In this document: piece by piece, positions 8,351 through 20,952 of the stretch
Position numbering within the stretch: position 1 is the stretch's first letter
Layout: every line of letters begins with the position of its first letter
Source of the DNA: Gemmatimonadota bacterium
Lineage (GTDB): Bacteria; Gemmatimonadota; Gemmatimonadetes; Gemmatimonadales; GWC2-71-9
Direction of reading: 5' to 3'
DNA: 64,000 bases
NCBI GenBank assembly: GCA_029863245.1
Contig: JAOTVV010000002.1
Coordinates: 124,001 to 188,000, forward strand
Made by a program: the position numbers and the translations under genes
Notes under the pieces: generated by a model
Told to the model about the DNA's origin: nothing
The model's input: the letters and a program-made list of their open reading frames with translations, nothing else
The model's database searches: none

Positions 8351-9193
8351 TCAGAACCTTACCAGCACTGCGGCGAGCGCGTGCCACCTGCCATCGGAGC
8401 GGGTCAGGACGGCTGCCTGGACATCGACCATCTGGTCGTTGTTCCTCAGTCGGCCCGTGATCAGCGCGTCGATCGCGCTGATCAAGTGATTGGCAAGAAG
8501 AAGGCCGAGTTGCTGGGTGGCCTGCCGGAATCCCTCGTCGCTGCGTCTGATGCTCTGGCGATACAGGTCCTGTTCGAGTCCTGCGTTCCGCCACGACCAC
8601 TGGAAATTGGGCCCTACCGCGCGTTGCCGGTAGAACTCGAGCGCACGCTGGTACTCCTCCGAATCCACATCCGCGATGGAATCGGGGTCCGGCAAGAAGG
8701 TCCGCCTCGCAAGCGACCAGATGCTGCCATTGTAGGTACGTTCGTCCAAGGGGGGTACCAGCGCAGGCCCCGGATCGGTATCGAACGGTCCGCTTTCGAG
8801 GAACTTGCCGAGTTGCTCGAAGTACTCGAACAGCGTGTCGCGCGTCATGGGCTGAAACGTCGCCCTCGCGACGGTGAATGCCAGATCGTGATACTGCCGG
8901 CTCTCCCGCCGCCCTTCGGCGTGAAACGCAAAGAACCGAATCAGGAACAGACCCTCGACTGCGAGGTATACGGCGCCGCGGTTCTGCCCGTGGAGAAACT
9001 GGCCGATCCCCGGCAGGACGGCCGATGTGACTGGGGGGAGCCAGTGCGGAGGTCGGTCCGGGCGCTGGAGCGTGGCTGTGGGCGCGACGTGGGCTTCAAC
9101 CGAAAGCCATGGCCCGCCCGAAACCTGAGCCGTGAGCGTTGGTGTCGAGCCCACGCAAAGGAGCGTGGCACCGAGACACCATCCCCGCCACAC
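8351..9193 (-). CDS. Secreted or membrane protein with a DUF5683-like segment
   Basis: About 280 residues. I place the start at the GTG at 9193, two bases beyond the stop of the PorV-like gene, because this gives a signal peptide (WCLGATLLCVGS then a TLTAQ cleavage region). A hydrophobic segment around VLPGIGQFLHGQNRGAVYLA is the kind seen in DUF5683 proteins (SxxxPGxGQ plus a membrane hairpin). The rest is soluble and charged, with no catalytic motif I recognise. A second protein with the same segment is encoded at 37422-37919. Both sit next to envelope genes, so an envelope role is inferred only. The C-terminus ends at an ordinary stop with a 70-base gap to the next gene upstream. Confidence 0.65.
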   Translation of the reverse strand: MWRGWCLGATLLCVGSTPTLTAQVSGGPWLSVEAHVAPTATLQRPDRPPHWLPPVTSAVLPGIGQFLHGQNRGAVYLAVEGLFLIRFFAFHAEGRRESRQYHDLAFTVARATFQPMTRDTLFEYFEQLGKFLESGPFDTDPGPALVPPLDERTYNGSIWSLARRTFLPDPDSIADVDSEEYQRALEFYRQRAVGPNFQWSWRNAGLEQDLYRQSIRRSDEGFRQATQQLGLLLANHLISAIDALITGRLRNNDQMVDVQAAVLTRSDGRWHALAAVLVRF

Positions 9194-9194
9194 G

Positions 9195-10178
9195 CTACAG
9201 GCTCGCCCTGAGACTGATGTGGACCGGCTCGTCGAAGCTGGAGGAATCGTAGAAGATGCGAGCAAAATCGAGCTCGAGCCGCCCAAACCGGAGACCCACG
9301 CCGACCGAGGGGCCGGAGGTCTCCGAGTGGAGAATGGCGTACCCCGAGCGGAGGCGAACGATTTCCCCATACCCGAACTCGATACCGATGCGCGCGTCGG
9401 GGTTGTCGTACTGGCCCCAGGCGTCCTGCAAGTCGACGAGAATCCGAGCGTCGAAGCGCTCTTCCATGCCTCGGGGCTGCGATAGAGGCACCCGATAGGC
9501 CACGCCCACCTGTACCCTGGTGGGCAGCGGATCGGCCTGATCCCGGTTCTCCAGTTGCAGCGCGAATCCGGCGTTGCGGATAGCCATGCCGATCCGCAAT
9601 TCGTCGTTGGCGCCAAAGGCGTACTGGATCCCGACGTCGATGCCGTGGGTCGTACCGACCAGCGACCGTGCCGTTGTGCAGTCGCCGGAGCAGTCCTGGC
9701 GAAATTGAATCAGCTTGTAGTTGACGCCGAAGGCGAGATCGTCGGTGAGTTCGGTGCCGTACGACGCGAGGAGTTCCAGGTTCTTGACCGACAGCCGTCC
9801 GATCGGCAGTCCCGGGCCCGGTACGACTTCCTGGCTGCCGAAATCAACCAGATAGAAGGCGAGCCCGACCACGCCTAGGCGGCCAATCGTTGCGTTCCCC
9901 GAGAGGGCGGTGTTGTCGGACGCGAACGTCGACGCGTAGTGCAACGCCACCTGACTCGAGCGGAGCGTCGCGAGTCCTGCCGGGTTCCAGAAGATGGCCT
10001 CTGGATTCCCCTCGTCGGCGATGGCGGCCTGTCCCAAGGCGGACGCCCGCGCGCCGACCGGGAGCAGGAGGAAGGTGGCGCCTCCCTCCTCGGGATTCGC
10101 CACGACCTGCCCCTGCGCAGGCTGCCCCAGCGCAAGCAGGATCAGGAACGCGATCGGCTCAGAACGCCGTAGCCTCAT
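9195..10178 (-). CDS. PorV/PorQ-like outer-membrane beta-barrel protein
   Basis: A 327-residue protein with a signal peptide ([24 protein letters not shown]). It is followed by [39 protein letters not shown]-type sequence (given here only as the shorter landmarks [10 protein letters not shown] and FWNPAGLA), which marks the PorV/UPF0164 family of FadL-like barrels. Alternating hydrophobic strands continue to an aromatic end. In Bacteroidetes PorV shuttles type IX secretion substrates; in other phyla the role is unknown, and no other type IX genes are visible here. The start ATG overlaps the Trm112-like gene by 20 bases. Confidence 0.75.
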   Translation of the reverse strand: MRLRRSEPIAFLILLALGQPAQGQVVANPEEGGATFLLLPVGARASALGQAAIADEGNPEAIFWNPAGLATLRSSQVALHYASTFASDNTALSGNATIGRLGVVGLAFYLVDFGSQEVVPGPGLPIGRLSVKNLELLASYGTELTDDLAFGVNYKLIQFRQDCSGDCTTARSLVGTTHGIDVGIQYAFGANDELRIGMAIRNAGFALQLENRDQADPLPTRVQVGVAYRVPLSQPRGMEERFDARILVDLQDAWGQYDNPDARIGIEFGYGEIVRLRSGYAILHSETSGPSVGVGLRFGRLELDFARIFYDSSSFDEPVHISLRASL

Positions 10179-10329
10179 CGATCAGCATGATCGGGATGTC
10201 GTCTTCGACCGCATAGATCAAACGGCACGCCTGGCAGACCAGCTGTTCTGCCGGTTCCTGACGGTATTCGAGGTCCCCCTTGCACTTTGGGCAGACCAGG
10301 ATCTCGAGCAAGTCGGGGGAGAGGCTCAT
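10159..10329 (-). CDS. Trm112 family small zinc protein
   Basis: A 56-residue protein: [18 protein letters not shown], then [18 protein letters not shown]. The two CxxC pairs and the IPxML ending are typical of bacterial Trm112-like proteins (E. coli YcaR). In eukaryotes and archaea Trm112 activates methyltransferases; the bacterial function is poorly known. The start overlaps the era stop by four bases (ATGA at 10326-10329), so it is likely cotranslated with era. Confidence 0.88.
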   Translation of the reverse strand: MSLSPDLLEILVCPKCKGDLEYRQEPAEQLVCQACRLIYAVEDDIPIMLIDEATAF

Positions 10330-11213
10330 GGGCTCCTCACGGTTGGCACACGAAATCCGAGCCGCCGGAGCAGCTCGGGCGATTTCCGCCATCGAGGCAA
10401 GACCTTGACCCAGAGATCGAGGTACACCTGCTGACCGAGCAGTGACTCGATCCGCTGCCGTGCCGCAGCACCGAGACGCTTGATGGTGCGGCCCCCGTCG
10501 CCGACCACCATGCCCTTCTGTGATGCTCGCTCGACGAAGACCGTGACCCGAATATATAGCGGATCCGAGCCCTCCCGAAACTCGTCGACGCGTGCGGCCA
10601 CCGAATAGGGGATCTCCTGCTGCAGGAGGTCGAACGCTGCCTCGCGCACGAACTCCTCGACGAAGAACCGCACCGGTTGACTGCTCACGTCCTCCGGATC
10701 GTGGCGAAAGGGTGCCACGGGAACGTGAGCGGCACACCAGCTGACGAGATCCCCCAGTCCGTCGCCGGCCCGAGCATTCACGTAGAAGGTGGGGCTTTCC
10801 GACCGGGGCCTGTGTGGTTGCTCCACGAGATCGATGGCAGTCACGACCGTGGCCACGGGCCGCGGGCCAACGGCACCGCTCGGCAGGAGGGACGCGAGGG
10901 GTGGCCCGGGGGTCTCGTCGGCGCGCTCGAGGTGCAGAATGGCGTCGGCCTGGCGCACCACCTCGACCGCCTCGTCCACCATGGTCCGTTGGAGAAGATA
11001 GTGGGGTTCCAGGAGGCCGGGAGGATCGATCACCACCAGCTGGACGCTGCCCTCCGTGCGGATACCAACGACCGGCTGACGCGTGGACTGCGGTTTGGGA
11101 CTTGTGATCGCCAGGTCGGTGCCCACAAGCGCGTTGAGGAGTGTCGATTTCCCGACATTCGGCCGGCCGGCGAGCACGATCGTGCCGCAGCGCGTTACGG
11201 GAGGGGGCTGCAT
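10326..11213 (-). CDS. era: GTPase Era
   Basis: A 295-residue Ras-like GTPase with a C-terminal KH domain that binds the 3' end of 16S rRNA and helps 30S assembly. Visible are G1 GRPNVGKST (residues 17-25), G3 DPPG (63-66) and the KH loop [15 protein letters not shown]. The usual G4 guanine-specificity motif NKxD is replaced by TAID (125-128), and the segment before it is shortened and hydrophilic. Length and the KH domain fit Era rather than Der or ObgE. It is the first gene of a run with the Trm112-like and PorV-like genes; the rRNA operon lies upstream on the same strand beyond marR. Confidence 0.92.
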   Translation of the reverse strand: MQPPPVTRCGTIVLAGRPNVGKSTLLNALVGTDLAITSPKPQSTRQPVVGIRTEGSVQLVVIDPPGLLEPHYLLQRTMVDEAVEVVRQADAILHLERADETPGPPLASLLPSGAVGPRPVATVVTAIDLVEQPHRPRSESPTFYVNARAGDGLGDLVSWCAAHVPVAPFRHDPEDVSSQPVRFFVEEFVREAAFDLLQQEIPYSVAARVDEFREGSDPLYIRVTVFVERASQKGMVVGDGGRTIKRLGAAARQRIESLLGQQVYLDLWVKVLPRWRKSPELLRRLGFRVPTVRSP

Positions 11214-11364
11214 CCCACAAGCTACACTGCCGGGGAGGGGTGAGGGAGGGCTCCCCGACCGCCTACCCCGCTAGGAAGGGAGGCTCATCAGGTGCGCGCG
11301 GATGTTGTGGGCAGCGCGCCGTGCCATGATAGCCGACCAGGCGCGGCGCAAGGGGGTCACGGTG

Positions 11365-11994
11365 CTATGAGGCGTCCCGTTTGGTGCGGCGACCGCCGTT
11401 TCCCGTCTTCCCATCATTCCCCGTCCCTTCCGATCGCCGCTGATGGAGGTGGAAGAAGCAGCTGCGGTTCTCGTTCCGCCGCAGAAGGCACCGGTCGCGG
11501 AAGTGAATCCCGCACCGGAAGCACACTTCTTCGGCTCCGTCGGCGCGCTCCACAATGCTCACCGAGAGTCGATCGAGGAGGTCGCCCGTCTGTTGGAGCT
11601 GCTCGCTCGACAGGTGCCCGAAGACCGCCTGAAGCGCTTTGGAGGATGCCCGCTGGTATTCGGCGAGCACGACCTGGCCCTTGGACGTGAGCGAGAGCCG
11701 GACCGCGCGTCGATCCTCTGCGGCCTCGGTGCGATTGATCAGCCCCCGGCGGACCAACCGTTCCACCGCGCGGCTTGCCGCGGCCGTGCTCACACCGAGG
11801 AACTGGGCCACGTTGCTCACCGTGTAGCCTGCGGTGAGCGACACCATTTTGAGCAGCTTGATCTGTGGGTAGGTGACGTCGTCGCCGATCGCTTCCTTCA
11901 GTTCCCCGACCATCAGGTCGTTCACGGCGGCCGTGAAAATCTGGGCGCTTCCCAGGAAGTCGTTGAGAACTTGTGTGTCGCGTTCGCTGGACAT
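11365..11994 (-). CDS. MarR family regulator with a cysteine-rich C-terminal tail
   Basis: A 209-residue protein. Residues 1-150 are a winged-helix MarR domain: VSNVAQFLGVSTAAASRAVERL forms the recognition region (landmarks AQFLGVS and AASRAVERL), and EDRRAVRLSLTSKG is the wing. The tail from residue 155 adds CFRCGIHFRDRC and a further C179 with nearby histidines (C158, C161, C169, H164, H182, H184), which could bind zinc or an iron-sulfur cluster; ordinary MarR proteins (about 140-160 residues) lack this. A palindrome overlaps the promoter at 12091-12103, which suggests autoregulation. The genes it controls are not evident. Confidence 0.85.
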   Translation of the reverse strand: MSSERDTQVLNDFLGSAQIFTAAVNDLMVGELKEAIGDDVTYPQIKLLKMVSLTAGYTVSNVAQFLGVSTAAASRAVERLVRRGLINRTEAAEDRRAVRLSLTSKGQVVLAEYQRASSKALQAVFGHLSSEQLQQTGDLLDRLSVSIVERADGAEEVCFRCGIHFRDRCLLRRNENRSCFFHLHQRRSEGTGNDGKTGNGGRRTKRDAS

Positions 11995-12090
11995 GCGATC
12001 AGCCTTGCATGGGCCTCAGTTGCGCCCGGAGCGCTACCGACCTTGCTCCGTGGATCGTAGGGGGGAAGCCGACGGATCGGCTCGGGATAG

Positions 12091-12131
12091 TTAACCCGGT
12101 TAAATATACTTGCGCGTGTCGAGGGCAACAA
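12091..12131 (-). promoter_or_regulatory. marR promoter with overlapping palindromic operator
   Basis: On the minus strand TTGTTG (12131-12126) and TATATT (12108-12103) are separated by 17 bases, a sigma70-like promoter. TTAACCCGGTTAA (12091-12103), a perfect 13-base palindrome around a central C, overlaps the -10 and start region. MarR proteins bind such sites as dimers and often repress themselves. The distance to the marR ATG (11994) implies a leader of about 100 nucleotides. Confidence 0.65.
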
Positions 12132-12187
12132 GCGTGTCTGCGCGCCGGCGTGCTGCGGGCGTCACACTGTGTCCGCAAGAATAGGCG

Positions 12188-12224
12188 AAAAAAACCACCC
12201 GCCCCGATCAGTTGGGGCGGGTGG
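12188..12224 (-). terminator. Rho-independent terminator of the rRNA operon
   Basis: The arms CCACCCGCCCC (12195-12205) and GGGGCGGGTGG (12214-12224) pair perfectly over 11 bases with an 8-base loop. On the minus strand they are followed by seven T residues (12194-12188). It lies ten bases past the 5S 3' end. Confidence 0.95.
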
Positions 12225-12233
12225 CGAAGGAGA

Positions 12234-12351
12234 GGCTGGCAACGGCCTACTCTCCCATGCCCTCTCAAGCATAGTACCATCGGCGCTGACGGACTTAACT
12301 GCCGTGTTCGGAATGGGAACGGGTGTGGCCCCGTCGCGCTAGTCGCCAGCC
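12234..12351 (-). rRNA. rrf: 5S ribosomal RNA
   Basis: 118 nucleotides closed by the helix GGCTGGC/GCCAGCC at its two ends. It contains the conserved CCGAACACGGCAGTTAAG segment and the 3' GGGAGAGTAGG stretch. It is the last gene of the rRNA operon. Confidence 0.95.
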
Positions 12352-12409
12352 AAAAAAAACGATGGCCACGTGGATGGAAGGGTATCGGGTCGCGATACAA
12401 AGAGGGAGA

Positions 12410-17166
<4,757 letters not shown>

Positions 17167-17310
17167 AAAAGAAAAGTTCGACTTGTGCTCGTCCGAACGA
17201 CAGTTGTCGTCGGAATCACAAAATTCGGAGTTTTACTCCCCTCGCGGACAAGCGTCCGACCGCCTGCCGCTGTATAATGGGGCCGCACTCCTCAAATCCC
17301 CGAACCGTCA

Positions 17311-17323
17311 GTTGTCAAAGAGC
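17311..17323 (-). promoter_or_regulatory. boxA antitermination element in the rRNA leader
   Basis: The minus strand reads GCTCTTTGACAAC, essentially the same as the copy before 23S. It lies about 150 bases upstream of mature 16S and about 35 bases downstream of the predicted transcription start. Confidence 0.82.
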
Positions 17324-17360
17324 GAACTCGCCGAGGCATACCGATCTCGGCCAGCACAGA

Positions 17361-17389
17361 AGTGTAGACGCTGCACGGAGGTGAGTCAA
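17361..17389 (-). promoter_or_regulatory. rRNA operon promoter
   Basis: On the minus strand TTGACT (17389-17384) and TACACT (17366-17361) are 17 bases apart, a strong sigma70 promoter in the right place and orientation for rrn. The predicted start is near 17354, giving a leader of about 190 nucleotides that holds boxA. The stretch 17167-17547 otherwise contains only this leader and the upstream region of the plus-strand lipoprotein gene. Confidence 0.85.
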
Positions 17390-17547
17390 GGGGCGAGAGC
17401 GCAGCAGCTTATGCCGCCACCTCGCCGCCCCGGGGATCCGATCAACCAGACTGGCTCACCACCGGGCATTGCGGGACGTGAACGGCTTTCCTCCGCCACT
17501 CTGTGCCGCCACCTTACACTGCATAATTCTACGCGTGGAGCAGCGCG

Positions 17548-18045
17548 ATGTCGAGAGCCAGCAAGGCCGCAATCCGAGCGGTGCAATCCCTCTTTCTTCT
17601 CGGAGCACTCCTGTGGCTCGCGTCGTGCGCCACACTCCGCCGCTTCCGGTTCGTCGAGCCCACCGTGAGCCTCCAGACCGTGCAGGTGACGGGGCTCGGG
17701 CTCACCGGCGGATCGCTCCGGCTGTGGCTCGACGTGGAGAACCCCAATCCCTATGAACTCCGCGGCACCGAGTTCCGCGCCACGGTCGACCTGGAAGGGA
17801 CGCCCTTCGGCGAAGTCCTCCGAACGGAGCCCCTCGCCATCGCGGCCGACACCACCACCACCGTCGACATCGACCTGCGCTTCACGTGGGAAGGTGTGGG
17901 GGCCGCCGCCCGGGCGGCGTTCCAGAAGGGCAGCATCGCCTACGTCATGCGTGGGCGGCTCAAGGTGGGCACCCCCGTGGACGAACGCTGGGTGGGTGTG
18001 GAACGCCGGGGCGAGGTGCCGCTCACCGCTGGCGGGCGGGACTAA
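17548..18045 (+). CDS. Lipoprotein with LEA14/WHy-type domain
   Basis: A 165-residue protein. The N-terminus has a hydrophobic signal and lipobox LWLASC (cysteine about residue 27), so it is probably a lipoprotein. The rest (VQVTGLGLTGGSLRLWLDVENPNPYEL as landmarks GLTGGSLRLWLDVENPNP, then VPLTAGGRD at the end) fits the LEA type 2 / WHy fold, a small beta-sandwich linked to desiccation and stress tolerance in other organisms. The start ATG is preceded by GGAGCAGCGCG. The gene stands alone on the plus strand, divergent from the rRNA operon. Confidence 0.72.
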   Translation: MSRASKAAIRAVQSLFLLGALLWLASCATLRRFRFVEPTVSLQTVQVTGLGLTGGSLRLWLDVENPNPYELRGTEFRATVDLEGTPFGEVLRTEPLAIAADTTTTVDIDLRFTWEGVGAAARAAFQKGSIAYVMRGRLKVGTPVDERWVGVERRGEVPLTAGGRD

Positions 18046-18059
18046 GGGACAGGCTCGCC

Positions 18060-18515
18060 TTAGGGGCTCGTGTCCGGTGGGCTTCCGTTCGGCGAGTATG
18101 CCTCCACCCAGCGCCGGATGGTTGCTCGCTCCTCCTCCGAAAGCCGAGCGCCCCGATGGAGCAGCAGGTAGCTCTTGAGCGGCATCTTCCCTTCCCCGAC
18201 CTCTTCCCCGATCTCCTCGATGTGGTCCGCGCGTTTCTCCGCGTCGTAGCGGTTCCACGTCGAGAAGTTCATGTGCTCGCGCGCCTCGTTCACATGCCGG
18301 GTCACGTACCATGACGCGGGCGCCACGCGAGCGTACCAGGGCCAGCGGGACTCGAACGAATGGCAGTCGTAGCAGGAACGCTCGAGGACACGTTGCACCT
18401 CCGCTGGCGCCACGATCTCCTCTTCGACCGGCGGGTTGACGCGGGTGACAGGAATGAACTGGACCAGGACGATGACGGCGACCGCCACGCCTGCAATGGT
18501 GGATTTCCTGGACAC
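18060..18515 (-). CDS. Haem-binding domain protein (single CxxCH)
   Basis: A 151-residue protein with an N-terminal membrane anchor (TIAGVAVAVIVLVQFIPV) and a single CYDCH motif near residue 51 for covalent c-type haem. It is followed by RWPWYARVAPASWYVTRHVNEAREHMNFSTW (landmarks WPWYARVAPAS and HMNFSTWNRY), the signature of the Haem_bd family. It is exported and membrane-anchored. Such proteins are often found near redox or stress genes; here it is convergent with the LEA-like lipoprotein and next to tRNA-Arg. The electron partner is unknown. Confidence 0.82.
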   Translation of the reverse strand: MSRKSTIAGVAVAVIVLVQFIPVTRVNPPVEEEIVAPAEVQRVLERSCYDCHSFESRWPWYARVAPASWYVTRHVNEAREHMNFSTWNRYDAEKRADHIEEIGEEVGEGKMPLKSYLLLHRGARLSEEERATIRRWVEAYSPNGSPPDTSP

Positions 18516-18556
18516 GTGGTCTCCGCTGATCGGTGGCTGGAACTGTGGGCGTCGAG

Positions 18557-18630
18557 TGCGCCCGGCAGGACTCGAACCTGCGACCCTCGGCTTAGAAGGC
18601 CGATGCTCTATCCAGCTGAGCTACGGGCGC
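18557..18630 (-). tRNA. tRNA-Arg (anticodon UCU)
   Basis: 74 nucleotides on the minus strand. The acceptor GCGCCCG pairs with CGGGCGC, the D-arm is AGCTCAGCTGGATAGAGC, the anticodon loop is CTTCTAA with anticodon TCT, and the T-arm has GGTTCGAGTCC. CCA is not encoded. It would read AGA/AGG codons, which are rare in this high-GC sequence. Confidence 0.95.
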
Positions 18631-18674
18631 CCCTGGAGCCAATCTAGTACCGGGCAGCCCAGGGTGAAACACGA

Positions 18675-18704
18675 CACGCCCGGCGCCGGTGGGCACCGGG
18701 CGTG
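18675..18704 (-). terminator. Strong hairpin downstream of the small Cys-rich gene
   Basis: CACGCCCGG (18675-18683) and CCGGGCGTG (18696-18704) pair over nine bases with a further GGTG/CACC inner helix. On the minus strand it is followed by TCGTGTTTC, only a weak T-run, so it may be a terminator for 18731-18922 or a 3' stabilising hairpin. Confidence 0.5.
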
Positions 18705-18730
18705 GTCCCCTGCCCGCCCAACAGCTCGAC

Positions 18731-18922
18731 TCAGTCGTCCAAACCCAACACCACCCAGAGCCCGTGCAGATGCTCTTCGCACGGCAGACAAGGGGCGAGC
18801 TTCATCTCGAGTTCCTCCTGAGTGCACTCGATGCAGTCGGCGTCCCTGCCGGTGAGCTCCTTGATCGCCGTGCGCTGCTCATCGGTGAGGCGGATCATGA
18901 CCTTCTTGTCGGCGGCCGGCAT
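18731..18922 (-). CDS. Small Cys-rich protein of unknown function
   Basis: A 63-residue protein. The ATG at 18922 has GAGGAGG five bases upstream, which decides the start over an ATG seven codons earlier. It has a charged N-terminal part (KKVMIRLTDEQRTAIKELTG) and a C-terminal CIEC...CLPC pair plus a histidine pair (HLH), which suggests a bound metal. The region IRLTDEQRTAIKELTG loosely resembles the start of a DNA-binding or regulator helix but not enough to name it. Flanked by tRNA-Arg and a strong hairpin. Confidence 0.65.
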   Translation of the reverse strand: MPAADKKVMIRLTDEQRTAIKELTGRDADCIECTQEELEMKLAPCLPCEEHLHGLWVVLGLDD

Positions 18923-19003
18923 CGCTCCTCCTCGAAGCGGCATCGATCGCAGTATAGGAGGGCCAGCGTGAAGATTTCATGAACTCCGCCGGCCAGGCGG
19001 GAG

Positions 19004-19282
19004 TCAGTAGCGCACGCCGGCCCCGATGCCGATGAGCGCGGTGGAGACGAACCCGCCCGCGTAGCATACGACGAGGGGTACCCAGGTGCCGAGGGCGACG
19101 AGGGCGTACCAGGGGGTTGCAAGGAACGTGAGCGGACCGAGGAGGAACCCGCCGAGGACTCCCCAGGCGCCGGCCTGGATATAGAGGACGCGCAGACAGA
19201 TGCCGAGCCCTCCGAAACCGCAGATACCCCACCCCACCCACCCTACGATGGTCAGAGCCGATCCGAGGAGTCGCCGTATCAA
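19004..19282 (-). CDS. Small integral membrane protein, unknown
   Basis: A 92-residue hydrophobic protein with three likely membrane helices (LTIVGWVGWGICGFGGLGI, VLGGFLLGPLTFLATPWYAL, VPLVVCYAGGFVSTALIGIG) and a short basic N-terminus (MIRRLLGS). I recognise no family. It is divergent from the DUF6524-like gene at 19556; the 273 bases between them show no gene and no promoter I would trust. Confidence 0.6.
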   Translation of the reverse strand: MIRRLLGSALTIVGWVGWGICGFGGLGICLRVLYIQAGAWGVLGGFLLGPLTFLATPWYALVALGTWVPLVVCYAGGFVSTALIGIGAGVRY

Positions 19283-19555
19283 GGTGAGCCGTACCGTCTC
19301 CCTGTCCGTTCCCCATCAGGCCAGCAAGGAGCATGCACAGTGCAGCCGTGATCGTTCAAACGATTGTCACAAAACGTTTTATGGCAATCCCCCTGGGCGC
19401 ACGACGGACCTCATCCAGTCTCTCAAGTGGAGGCCGCGCAGCAATAGTCAGCGGCTGCGTGCCCGAATGCCTGCGGAGCGTGTCTGCGTTCCGTAGTGGG
19501 AGCGCGGATCCTGCGCTAGCTTTCCGCCGTCTCTTTCCCAACGGCCTCGGACGAT

Positions 19556-19993
19556 ATGCTGCGTGAACGTCTCTCCTGGAAGGGCGTCCTGCTTCGGTTC
19601 CTCGGTGCGCTCGTCCTCGTGTACGTGTCGTACAACCCGGAAGGGTTCTCCCTCTATCACTGGATTGTCCGGCCGGTCGCCGACGGCGCTGGCCTGGCTG
19701 CGGCCTTCACACCGCTCAAGGTACTCGCGGCACTGCTCCTGGCCATCGGGTGGGCCGTGTTCGTCCAGGCCACCCGGCGCTCGCTGGGCACGCGCGGCGC
19801 GTTGTTGGTCATCGCGCTCCTGGCCGCCGTGGTGTGGCTTCTGAGCTACTGGGGTGTGCTGGCGCTCGACTCGTCCCGCGCCGTTTCCCACGTGGTGCTA
19901 GTGGCGATCGCGCTGCTCCTCGCCGTCGGCATGTCCTGGTCCCACGTGACACGGATGCTCACGGGTCAGGTGGACACCGACGAGGTGGCCTAG
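19556..19993 (+). CDS. DUF6524-like four-helix membrane protein
   Basis: A 145-residue protein with four hydrophobic helices and the loop VSYNPEGFSLYHWIV after the first, which is the hallmark I associate with the DUF6524 family. The other helices are around LKVLAALLLAIGWAVFVQA, ALLVIALLAAVVWLLSYWGV and VVLVAIALLLAVGMSW. The start ATG at 19556 follows a weak CGGACG. The function is unknown. It stands alone on the plus strand before the tRNA-Pro repeat region. Confidence 0.7.
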   Translation: MLRERLSWKGVLLRFLGALVLVYVSYNPEGFSLYHWIVRPVADGAGLAAAFTPLKVLAALLLAIGWAVFVQATRRSLGTRGALLVIALLAAVVWLLSYWGVLALDSSRAVSHVVLVAIALLLAVGMSWSHVTRMLTGQVDTDEVA

Positions 19994-20010
19994 CTCTCGT
20001 TACACGAGTC

Positions 20011-20180
20011 GGGGCTGTGTTTGGGGTGGGTCGATTTGACGCCGACGCGTGAGCAGGCGCGACGTCGGGTCGTCACGACGGAGCCCCGCTGGTTGCCGGG
20101 CCTGCGGCGGCCAGGTTTGACGCTGACGCGCTCAAGCAGGCGCGAAGTCTGGTCGGCACGACAAAGCCGCACTGCATGGC
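20011..20180 (-). pseudogene. Two decayed tandem copies of the tRNA-Pro gene region
   Basis: Unit A (from 20011) and unit B (from 20098) each resemble the intact tRNA-Pro gene plus its 3' flank, which begins at 20181. All three open with GGGGCTGT- or GGGCCTGC-type flank, then a run like GATTTGA (T-loop complement), then GCAGGCGCG (anticodon/D-stem side). The spacing is 87 and 83 bases. Units A and B match each other over about 45 bases (TTTGACGCYGACGCG...AGCAGGCGCGA) but have lost the anticodon arm and cannot fold as tRNAs. They are probably relics of tandem duplication. Confidence 0.6.
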
Positions 20181-20190
20181 GGGGCTGTAG

Positions 20191-20264
20191 TCGGGGCGGC
20201 CGGATTTGAACCGGCGACTTCCTGCTCCCAAAGCAGGCGCGCTACCGGGCTGCGCCACGCCCCG
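20191..20264 (-). tRNA. tRNA-Pro (anticodon UGG)
   Basis: 74 nucleotides on the minus strand. The acceptor CGGGGCG pairs with CGCCCCG, the anticodon loop is TTTGGGA with anticodon TGG, and the T-arm is CCGGTTCAAATCCGG. CCA is not encoded. It is the only intact copy of the three units described at 20011-20264. Confidence 0.95.
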
Positions 20265-20325
20265 ATGCTGGACCCGCCACAACCTAACTACGACCGTGTC
20301 GTGGACAAACCACGCGTCGTGCCGC

Positions 20326-20952
20326 CTAGCGCGCCTCGCTCCGTAGCCACTCGGCAAAGGCCCGAAACGCGCGCCCCCGATGGCTCACCGCGTGCTTGGC
20401 CTCGGGGGACGCCTCGCCGAAACTCATCTTGAGGTCGTCTGAGAAGAACAGCGGGTCGTAGCCGAAGCCGCCCGTCCCCTTGGGCTCCTCGAGGATCCGA
20501 CCCGTGCAGGTACCCTCGAAGGAATGCGACGGAGCGTCGGGGCGCGGAATGAACGCGACGACGCAGCGGTAGCGGGCACGTCGGCGCTCGGCGGGGAGAC
20601 CACCAAGCCGGCTCAGCAGCTCGCGGTTGTTGGCCTGGTCCTGAACTTCCGGGGGGCCATCCACCAGCGCGAAGCGCCGAGACCGTACACCGGGAAGCCC
20701 GCCGAGCGCGAGCACCTCGAGACCGGAATCGTCGGCCACCGTGGGCAATCCACTTTGGCGCGCGAAATACTCGGCCTTGTGCCGCGCGTTCCCATCAAAG
20801 GTTTCGGCCAGTTCCAACGCGACTTCAGCCCCGCTCTCGGTGATGCCGGTCTCGTGCAGAAAGATGAGGTCGTACGGCAGGTCACCGAGGATCGCGCGGA
20901 TCTCGCGTGCCTTCCCCTGGTTGCGCGTGGCGACGAGGAGCTTGCCCTTCAC
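20326..20952 (-). CDS. rdgB: XTP/dITP diphosphatase (RdgB/HAM1)
   Basis: A 208-residue pyrophosphatase that cleaves dITP, XTP and dHAPTP to keep non-canonical purines out of nucleic acid. Family marks are [14 protein letters not shown] at the N-terminus, VADDSGLEV near residue 68, [12 protein letters not shown] and SHRGRAF near the C-terminus. I chose the GTG start at 20952 because it overlaps the rph stop (GTGA) and gives the standard N-terminus. rph-rdgB pairing is very common in bacteria. Confidence 0.95.
   Translation of the reverse strand: MKGKLLVATRNQGKAREIRAILGDLPYDLIFLHETGITESGAEVALELAETFDGNARHKAEYFARQSGLPTVADDSGLEVLALGGLPGVRSRRFALVDGPPEVQDQANNRELLSRLGGLPAERRRARYRCVVAFIPRPDAPSHSFEGTCTGRILEEPKGTGGFGYDPLFFSDDLKMSFGEASPEAKHAVSHRGRAFRAFAEWLRSEAR

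Noticed and set aside
17270-17282. Plus-strand TATAAT-like sequence in the rRNA leader
   Set aside because: No matching -35 in place and it would run away from the rRNA toward the lipoprotein gene by more than 250 bases; judged chance.
19283-19555. Possible small RNA or promoter in the 273-base divergent gap
   Set aside because: I looked for hairpins and -10/-35 pairs and found nothing I could support.
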